Shown here in pieces: positions 32,954 to 38,261 of a stretch of 38,261 nucleotides of DNA. How positions within the stretch are numbered: position 1 is the stretch's first letter; each line of letters opens with the position of its first letter. The stretch lies in assembly GCF_018063565.1 (NCBI RefSeq), contig NZ_JAGPBB010000035.1, positions 1 through 38,261 on the forward strand. The letters run 5' to 3'. Position numbers and translations under genes: made by a program. This DNA is from Rhodoferax sp. Its GTDB lineage: Bacteria > Pseudomonadota > Gammaproteobacteria > Burkholderiales > Burkholderiaceae_C. The notes beneath the pieces were generated by a model. That model was given only the letters and a program-made list of their open reading frames with translations, was not told the DNA's origin and searched no databases.

Positions 32954-33996
32954 TGATTGCCAGCCAACGCCATCGACGGCATCGATGCCACCACCGTCCA
33001 GGCCTGCCAGACCGCATCCACCGACGGAGTCGGGCTGGCATACACACTGCACTGGCGCGGCGCGGCGTCCAGCCCATGTGGCACGGACAGGGGGCCGGTG
33101 CGCCAGGCGGTGTCAAAGTTGTAGATCTGTACATGGGCAAGATCCAGCGCAACCGCAACATGACTCAAACCGCTGTCCACACCGATGACGCCGACACATG
33201 CGGCCAGCGAATCCAGCAGGTCATCCAGCGCCAGCAGCGGCCACCGCTGGACCTGTGGCACCTGACTGGCGATGGCTATGGACACCTGCTCTTCAGCCGG
33301 GCTGCCATGCACCAGCGCGACCAGGTAGCCGTCACGGTTCAAACGCTGTCCGATTGCCTGCCAATGTGCCACTGGCCACTGCTTGTCGGCCCGCGAGGTG
33401 CCGTGTGCCAGCGCCACAATCCCCTTGAGACCGGTCTTAATCGCTACATTTCGCGTAGCTGGAAGCGCTTTACTGATAAGCGCTAGAAGGCCAAAACTCG
33501 TCTCAACCGGCATCTTGTACCCCAAGGCCTTGGCGCACAGCTCGCGGGCTCGGGTGACCGCGTGGCTATGTGCCGGCAACGTGATGGCGGTATGCGCCAC
33601 CCAGCGCGTGGGCGCCTCAAAACTCGACCCGTCCGTCTGGTTCGCCATGGCGTAGCGCTGGCCGGCTTCGCTCAAGCGTGCCAGCCACGCCACCGCAGCC
33701 GACTTGGCTAGGCCCTGCAGGTCGATCACCGCGTCATAAGGTTGTGATTGCAGCTCCAGCTTGAACAAACGCCAGGCCAAGCGAGTCTCTTGGCTGAACA
33801 TGTCTTTGCGCCAGCGCCGCAAGTCACACGGGATGACGCGGCGGACCCCTTTGCAGCGGCGCACCAGCGGGGCAAAACCACGCTCCACCACCCAGTCGAT
33901 CTGCGCTCGCGGCAGCGCCGCGCGGATGTCCTGCACCGCCGCCATGGCGTGCACCACGTCGCCAAGCGATGACAGCTTGACGATCAGGATATTCAA
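32950..33996 (-). CDS. waaC: Lipopolysaccharide heptosyltransferase I (WaaC), with a repeat-derived insert
   Basis: This 348-residue family 9 glycosyltransferase adds the first heptose to Kdo. It begins NILIVKLSSLGDVVHAM and carries the donor-site block GVIGVDSGLSHVAVAL. The only start that fits is a TTG at 33996, overlapping the stop of the upstream mutase as TTGA. A copy of a short dispersed repeat lies in frame at 33439-33496 and encodes about 19 residues of the domain linker (LALISKALPATRNVAIK). The order mutase-waaC-waaA with overlapping starts argues for one operon. The insert does not break the frame or the catalytic motifs. Confidence 0.93.
   Translation of the reverse strand: MNILIVKLSSLGDVVHAMAAVQDIRAALPRAQIDWVVERGFAPLVRRCKGVRRVIPCDLRRWRKDMFSQETRLAWRLFKLELQSQPYDAVIDLQGLAKSAAVAWLARLSEAGQRYAMANQTDGSSFEAPTRWVAHTAITLPAHSHAVTRARELCAKALGYKMPVETSFGLLALISKALPATRNVAIKTGLKGIVALAHGTSRADKQWPVAHWQAIGQRLNRDGYLVALVHGSPAEEQVSIAIASQVPQVQRWPLLALDDLLDSLAACVGVIGVDSGLSHVAVALDLAHVQIYNFDTAWRTGPLSVPHGLDAAPRQCSVYASPTPSVDAVWQAWTVVASMPSMALAGNQ
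33439..33496. repeat. Dispersed 58-bp repeat, copy A, inside waaC
   Basis: This copy begins AATCGCTA and ends in GATAAGCGCTAGA followed by GGCCAAAA. It is about 70 percent identical to the copy at 37094-37151 over 58 bp without gaps. AAGCGCTT and AAGCGC arms can form a hairpin. I recall similar AAGCGCTAGAGGC elements between genes in Comamonadaceae. Confidence 0.65.
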
Positions 33997-35375
33997 TGCG
34001 CTGCCTCGTCAAACACGGCGTCGGGCTTGACGCTGAGCAGCAGTGCCAGCATGTCGGCCTGGATGCGCGCCAGCGCCTCTGGCGTGTGGCCCTCAAAACG
34101 CAGCACCAGCACCGGCGTGGTGTTGCTCGCGCGAATCAAGCCAAAACCGTCGGGCCAGTCCACGCGCAGGCCGTCAATCGTCGTCACAGCAGCGGGTGCG
34201 GGGAAGCTGACCTTGGCCACCAGTTGTTCGACCAGGCCATGCGGCTCGCCCTCGGCGCATTTCACATTCAGCTCAGGCGTGGAAAAGCTGGTGGGCAGCG
34301 CGTTGAGTACCGCATTGGCATCAGGCGATTGACTCAGAATCTCGAGCAACCGGCAACCCGCATAGGTGCCATCGTCAAAACCGTACCAGCGCTCCTTGAA
34401 GAAGATATGGCCACTCATCTCGCCGCCCAGAGGACTGCCAATCTCTTTCATCTTGGCTTTGATCAGCGAGTGGCCGGTCTTGAACATCAACGGTACGCCA
34501 CCGGCGGCCGCGATGGTGGGTGCCAGGCGCTGCGAACACTTGACGTCAAAAATGATGGTGCCGCCCGGCGCACGCTTGAGCACGTCGCGCGCAAACAGCA
34601 TCATCTGCCGATCCGGATAGATGGTGTGTCCCTCTTTGGTGACAATGCCCAGCCGGTCCCCGTCGCCGTCAAAGGCCAGGCCGATTTCGGCGTCGCCTGA
34701 GGCCAGCGCCGCCACCACATCACGCAGATTCTCGGGTTTGCTCGGGTCAGGGTGGTGGTTGGGAAAGTTGCCATCCACCTCGCTGAGCAGTTCGGTCACC
34801 TCACAACCGATGGCGCGCAAAATGCCCGGGGCCGACGCACCCGCAATGCCATTGCCGGAGTCCACCACAATTTTCATGGGCCGCGCCAGCGTGATGCCGC
34901 CCACAATACGCGCTTGGTAGGCCGGCAAGACGTCCACCGCGCGGACCGAGCCACCAGCCTGCAGCGCCCAGGTCTCAGACTCCATCATGCGGCGCAGGGC
35001 CTGGATTTCATCGCCATAAATGGCGCGCCCACCCAGCACCATCTTGAAACCGTTGTAGTCCTTGGGGTTGTGGCTACCGGTCACCTGGATGCCGCTGGCA
35101 CACAAAGTGTTGGCGGCAAAGTAGAGCATGGGCGTGGTGGCCATGCCAATGTCAATGACATCCACCCCCACCGACACCAGACCACGCATCAGCGCACCAC
35201 TGAGCATGGCGCCACTGAGGCGGCCGTCGCGCCCCACCGCCACCACCGTTTGTCCCTCACGCAGCGCAAGCGTGCCAAAAGCGCAACCCAGCGCTTCGGC
35301 CATGGCCTCGTTGACGGTGCTGGGCACCACGCCACGGATGTCGTAGGCCTTGAAAATCGAGGCGGGCAGTTGCAT
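33993..35375 (-). CDS. algC: Phosphomannomutase/phosphoglucomutase (AlgC type)
   Basis: This 460-residue enzyme interconverts hexose 1- and 6-phosphates for sugar nucleotide synthesis. The phosphoserine is S101 in VTGSHNPKDYNGFK. Mg ligands lie in AFDGDGDRLGI near residue 240, the sugar-binding loop is GEMSGHIFF, and the C-terminal phosphate loop is RASNTTPVLVLRFEG. The length equals P. aeruginosa AlgC (about 463). A GGGAG site precedes the ATG at 35375. It is the first gene of the core operon; its stop overlaps the waaC start. The symbol algC indicates the family, and manB is an equal alternative. Confidence 0.93.
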   Translation of the reverse strand: MQLPASIFKAYDIRGVVPSTVNEAMAEALGCAFGTLALREGQTVVAVGRDGRLSGAMLSGALMRGLVSVGVDVIDIGMATTPMLYFAANTLCASGIQVTGSHNPKDYNGFKMVLGGRAIYGDEIQALRRMMESETWALQAGGSVRAVDVLPAYQARIVGGITLARPMKIVVDSGNGIAGASAPGILRAIGCEVTELLSEVDGNFPNHHPDPSKPENLRDVVAALASGDAEIGLAFDGDGDRLGIVTKEGHTIYPDRQMMLFARDVLKRAPGGTIIFDVKCSQRLAPTIAAAGGVPLMFKTGHSLIKAKMKEIGSPLGGEMSGHIFFKERWYGFDDGTYAGCRLLEILSQSPDANAVLNALPTSFSTPELNVKCAEGEPHGLVEQLVAKVSFPAPAAVTTIDGLRVDWPDGFGLIRASNTTPVLVLRFEGHTPEALARIQADMLALLLSVKPDAVFDEAAH

Positions 35376-35474
35376 GAGAAGCTCCCAAAAGTACGGTTGG
35401 TGTGCGTTGGACCGCTGCCTTGGCTGACCAATGCGGCGTCAGAGCGACGAATTGTAGGGTGCCACACGCCCTTC

Positions 35475-35520
35475 CAACGCCCGGGGAGATGTCCGAAAAC
35501 GGTGACCAGCGCGGGCGTTG
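35475..35520. repeat. Separated 9-bp inverted repeat upstream of the Ada-AlkA gene
   Basis: CAACGCCCG (35475-35483) and CGGGCGTTG (35512-35520) are exact complements separated by 28 bp, within the 174-bp gap between the divergent mutase and repair genes. It could be a regulator site or a cruciform. No promoter can be fixed. Confidence 0.35.
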
Positions 35521-35549
35521 ACCGCGGCGCCGGCGCATATCATCAGCGC

Positions 35550-37094
35550 ATGAATCCCTTGTCCTGTCGTGCCGACGACGACGCCTGCTACCTCGCGCTC
35601 AAGGCGCGCGACGCCCGTTTTGACGGCAACTTCTTCACCGGCGTAATCTCCACCGGCATTTATTGCCGACCAGTTTGCCGCGTGCGCACCCCCAAACGCG
35701 AGAACTGCCGTTTTTTTGAGCAAGCGGCGCAGGCGGAACTGGCCGGGTTTCGCCCCTGCCTGCGTTGCCGCCCGGAACTGGCACCTCGCCAGTGCCATGG
35801 TCGCGACCTGCTCCCCTGGTCGATGCAGGACGCCTCGCGCATCCTGGCCCAGCAAGCGGCGCAACTGATCGACGCTCCCACCCACAGCAGCCAGTCACCC
35901 ACCTCGGTTGCGGCACTGGCACGGCGGCTGGGCATCAGCGAGCGGCACCTGCGTCGCATTTTTGAAGCACGGTTTGGTGTGTCACCCCTGCGCTACCTGC
36001 AAACCCGCCGATTGCTGACGGCCAAGCAGTTGCTGACCGACACCACGCTCAGCGTGGCTCAGGTGGCCCTCATCAGCGGGTTCGGCAGCGCGCGCCGACT
36101 GAATGCGGTGTTTGCCAGCCAGTACCAACTGGCGCCAAACCAGTTGCGCAAATCCGCACCAAGCTCTGACGCCTCGCCCGCACAAACCGGCATGACCCTG
36201 CAGCTGGCATATCGCCCGCCCTATGACGTACCGGCGATGCTGCGTTTCATGGCAGCGCGCGCCATCGCGGGTTGCGAGGTGATCGATACCGATCCGGCGC
36301 ATCCGCGTCTGGCCACAACGCTGCGTCTGCACAACGGACCGCAAGCCTGCACCGGCTGGCTGGTGGCGCAGTTCGATCGGTCCCACTGCCGGGTCAACGT
36401 GACCTTGAGCGACAGCCTGAGCCAGGCACTGCCGCAGGTGCTGACGCTGGTGCATGCCTGGCTGGACCTGGACGCCGACCCCACTGTCATCCACAGCGCC
36501 TTGCAGGCAGATTTTCCAGACGGCGAGGCGCTGCGTTTGCCCGGCACACTGGACGGGTTTGCGCTGGCTGTGCGGGCCATCCTGGGCCAACAAATCACGT
36601 TGGCGGGCGCGCGCACCCTGTGCCAGCGCCTGGTGGATCGTCTTGGCGAACCGCTTGCCACACCCATTGCCGGGTTGAATCGGCTCTTTCCCAGCCCGCA
36701 GAGGCTGGCCTTGACGAGTGCAGATGAATGGGACCAGTTGGGCATCACTCAACAGCGCCGGCGTGCCCTGCTTGGCCTGGCACAGGCCTTTTGCGAGCGC
36801 GGTTTGCTGCTGCAGCCGGGTGTCGATGTCGTGCGCACCCTGTCCCAATTGCAGGCCATCGCCGGCGTTGGCGACTGGACCGCGCAGTACATCGCCATGC
36901 GGGCACTGGCCTGGCCCGACGCATTCCCGAGCGGAGACGTTGCCCTGCAACGCGCCCTCGGAGTCAGGCGTGACACCCATCCGGCCAAGGCTGCGCTGGC
37001 AGCGTCCGAGGGCTGGCGGCCCTGGCGCAGCTACGCCACCGTGCGCGCATGGGCCAGACTGAGCCCATCACCGGCCAGCAGTCGGGCGGCATGA
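35550..37094 (+). CDS. alkA: Ada-type regulator fused to 3-methyladenine DNA glycosylase (AlkA)
   Basis: This 514-residue protein has three domains. The Ada N-terminal domain has Zn ligands C39, C43, C70 and C73; C39 would accept the methyl group from DNA phosphotriesters. An AraC-type helix-turn-helix follows at about residues 120-200, and an AlkA glycosylase ends the protein, with ILGQQITLAGA and the helix-hairpin-helix plus catalytic Asp block IAGVGDWTAQYIAMRAL...PSGDVAL. The domain that repairs O6-methylguanine is missing, and ogt supplies it just downstream. The ATG at 35550 fits the Ada start; the same frame is open much further upstream without homology. The protein should both sense and repair methylation. 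Confidence 0.93.
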   Translation: MNPLSCRADDDACYLALKARDARFDGNFFTGVISTGIYCRPVCRVRTPKRENCRFFEQAAQAELAGFRPCLRCRPELAPRQCHGRDLLPWSMQDASRILAQQAAQLIDAPTHSSQSPTSVAALARRLGISERHLRRIFEARFGVSPLRYLQTRRLLTAKQLLTDTTLSVAQVALISGFGSARRLNAVFASQYQLAPNQLRKSAPSSDASPAQTGMTLQLAYRPPYDVPAMLRFMAARAIAGCEVIDTDPAHPRLATTLRLHNGPQACTGWLVAQFDRSHCRVNVTLSDSLSQALPQVLTLVHAWLDLDADPTVIHSALQADFPDGEALRLPGTLDGFALAVRAILGQQITLAGARTLCQRLVDRLGEPLATPIAGLNRLFPSPQRLALTSADEWDQLGITQQRRRALLGLAQAFCERGLLLQPGVDVVRTLSQLQAIAGVGDWTAQYIAMRALAWPDAFPSGDVALQRALGVRRDTHPAKAALAASEGWRPWRSYATVRAWARLSPSPASSRAA

Positions 37095-37151
37095 ATCGCT
37101 ATTTAATTTGTAACTGTCAGCACTTACCCGATAAGCGCTAGAGGGCTAAAT
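37094..37151. repeat. Dispersed 58-bp repeat, copy B, upstream of ogt
   Basis: This copy starts at the last base of the alkA stop codon and ends 4 bp before the ogt ATG. It shares AATCGCTA at the 5' end and GATAAGCGCTAGA at the 3' end with the copy in waaC. It therefore fills the whole alkA-ogt gap and replaces any recognisable ogt ribosome site. Confidence 0.65.
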
Positions 37152-37154
37152 CTC

Positions 37155-37649
37155 ATGAAACTTCCACCGCAAACCGTGCAAACCATCTATGCCAGCCCGC
37201 TTGGCCTTATGACCCTGGCCGCCACCGACACGGCACTCGTTGGCGCCTGGTTCAGCGACGGGTCCCATTTGCCCGATCTCAGCGGCTGCGCCCAGCAGCC
37301 AGCTCACGCGCTGCTGCGCCTCGCGGCAAGCCAGCTTGATGCCTATTTTGCCGGGCAGCGCCAGCAGTTTGACTTGCCACTCAACCTGAGTACGGGTACC
37401 GCCTTTCAAAACGCCGTGTGGCAGGCGCTGTGCGATATCGGCTTGGGGTCCACCCGAAGTTATGGGTGGGTCAGCCAGCAAATCGGCCACTCCAAGGCCG
37501 TGCGCGCGGTGGGTGCCGCAATTGGACGCAACCCCCTGAGTATCATCGTGCCCTGCCATCGAGTGGTCGGTGCTAACGGCCAACTTACCGGATACGCCGG
37601 TGGTCTGCCTCGAAAGACCGCTTTGCTGCAACTGGAAGGTGCACTTTGA
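37155..37649 (+). CDS. ogt: Methylated-DNA--protein-cysteine methyltransferase (Ogt)
   Basis: This 164-residue suicide repair protein removes methyl groups from O6-methylguanine. The acceptor is C134 in the strictly conserved PCHRVVGANG motif. The preceding block RSYGWVSQQIGHSKAVRAVGAAIGRNP is the DNA-binding helix and Asn hinge. The size is normal for Ogt (about 170). It lies 60 bp after the Ada-AlkA gene, and the gap is filled by a dispersed repeat. Cotranscription with that gene is likely. The gene overlaps the following transporter by TTGA. Confidence 0.95.
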   Translation: MKLPPQTVQTIYASPLGLMTLAATDTALVGAWFSDGSHLPDLSGCAQQPAHALLRLAASQLDAYFAGQRQQFDLPLNLSTGTAFQNAVWQALCDIGLGSTRSYGWVSQQIGHSKAVRAVGAAIGRNPLSIIVPCHRVVGANGQLTGYAGGLPRKTALLQLEGAL

Positions 37650-38261
37650 CAACGTTGTCCCCCTCAAAACCCTGGTTGATCGAGTTTGTGCTGCTTGGCG
37701 CCATCTGGGGTGCTTCGTTTTTGTTCACCCGCCTGAGTGCGGCCGAGTTTGGCGCACTGCCCACTGCGGGCCTGCGCGTAGGAATTGCCGCGCTGTTTTT
37801 GCTGCCCTTGTTGCTGGTTCGTGGCCAAGGGCCGGTACTGGCGGGTCACTGGAAAAAGATCTTCCTGTTGGGCATGCTCAACTCAGGTATTCCATTTGCC
37901 TGTTACGCCTATGCGCTGCTGGCCATCACCACCGGGCTGTCGGCGCTGCTTAACGCCACGGTGCCCTTGTTTGGCGCACTGGTGGCGTGGGTGTGGCTCA
38001 AGGACCGGCCACACGGCTTGAAGATCCTCGGCCTGCTGATCGGGTTTGTCGGCGTGGCCATGCTGGCCTGGGGCAAAGCCAGCTTCAAGCCGGAGGCATC
38101 CGGCGTGTCCAGTGGCTGGGCCGTCGTGGCGTGTCTGGTGGCTTGCCTGTGTTACGGCATCTCGGCCAGCTTTACCCGGCGTTACCTGAGCGGTGTGCCA
38201 TCACTGGTGGTGGCCTCTGGCAGCCAGATTGGTGCATCGCTCGGGCTGGCGCTGCCCACGC
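37646..38261 (+). CDS. EamA/DMT-superfamily transporter (partial, cut by right edge)
   Basis: About 205 residues are visible. They contain five or six hydrophobic spans and the EamA pattern LLGAIWGASFLFTRLSA near residue 16. A conserved NATVPLFGALVAWVWLKDRP lies at the end of the first repeat, near residue 104. The second repeat begins with CLCYGISASFTRRYL. The full family length is about 290, so roughly 90 residues are missing. The only start that precedes the first span is a TTG overlapping the ogt stop. DMT exporters move diverse metabolites, so the substrate is unknown. Confidence 0.9.
   Translation, partial: MTTLSPSKPWLIEFVLLGAIWGASFLFTRLSAAEFGALPTAGLRVGIAALFLLPLLLVRGQGPVLAGHWKKIFLLGMLNSGIPFACYAYALLAITTGLSALLNATVPLFGALVAWVWLKDRPHGLKILGLLIGFVGVAMLAWGKASFKPEASGVSSGWAVVACLVACLCYGISASFTRRYLSGVPSLVVASGSQIGASLGLALPT

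Noticed and set aside
32954-33052. Extended start for waaA
   Set aside because: It overlaps waaC, and WaaA proteins begin close to the membrane anchor at MTRWLYALL.
34752-35549. Long upstream extension of the Ada-AlkA frame
   Set aside because: The extra 266 codons are antisense to the mutase gene and lack homology; the Ada domain starts at 35550.
1-38261. tRNA, rRNA, CRISPR array, insertion sequence or prophage
   Set aside because: I saw no matching structure, repeat-spacer pattern, transposase or integrase motif anywhere in the window.

Overview
The window is GC-rich, densely packed DNA from a betaproteobacterium. Gene content points to the Comamonadaceae, most plausibly a Rhodoferax-like metal reducer: an mtr-type porin-cytochrome cluster, the tolC and waaA-waaC neighbourhoods, an Ada-AlkA fusion, and a small dispersed repeat of a kind I associate with this family. 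The taxon is an inference; no rRNA, tRNA, CRISPR array, insertion sequence or phage gene was seen.

Positions 1-10811 look like a catabolic block for aromatic or 2-oxo acids. A minus-strand ABC uptake operon (livH-livM-livG-livF) ends at the left edge, and its LivF carries an N-terminal hemerythrin domain. Across an AT-rich regulatory gap lie a diiron oxygenase and its 2Fe-2S/FAD reductase, then a PaaX-type regulator, an IclR-type regulator, and the two subunits of an indolepyruvate (arylpyruvate) ferredoxin oxidoreductase. The substrate of the oxygenase cannot be read from sequence.

Positions 10837-19107 carry stress and envelope functions: msrA; a TetR-adaptor-RND pump operon with a near-consensus promoter and a palindromic operator; then pcm, a rhodanese and tolC. 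TolC could be the outer-membrane exit for the RND pump.

Positions 19201-31478 form an extracellular electron transfer island on the minus strand. In transcription order it encodes a 62-residue membrane protein, a nine-heme cytochrome with a C-terminal anchor, a diheme cytochrome b, a small monoheme cytochrome c, a decaheme lipoprotein (MtrC-like), MtrA, MtrB, a second decaheme lipoprotein, and a helix-hairpin-helix protein. That is 40 CXXCH hemes in four multiheme proteins minus one (10+10+10+9=39), plus one in the small cytochrome, 40 in all. The nine-heme plus cytochrome b pair resembles Geobacter CbcL split into two genes and could replace CymA as the quinol dehydrogenase. FNR-like boxes precede three points in the island, suggesting oxygen control. 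The island sits between tolC and waaA.

Positions 31625-35375 hold lipopolysaccharide core genes (waaA, waaC, a phosphomannomutase/phosphoglucomutase) overlapping by a few bases. Positions 35550-37649 hold alkylation repair (an Ada-AlkA fusion and ogt), followed by an EamA-type transporter cut by the right edge. A short repeat occurs once in frame inside waaC and once just before ogt.
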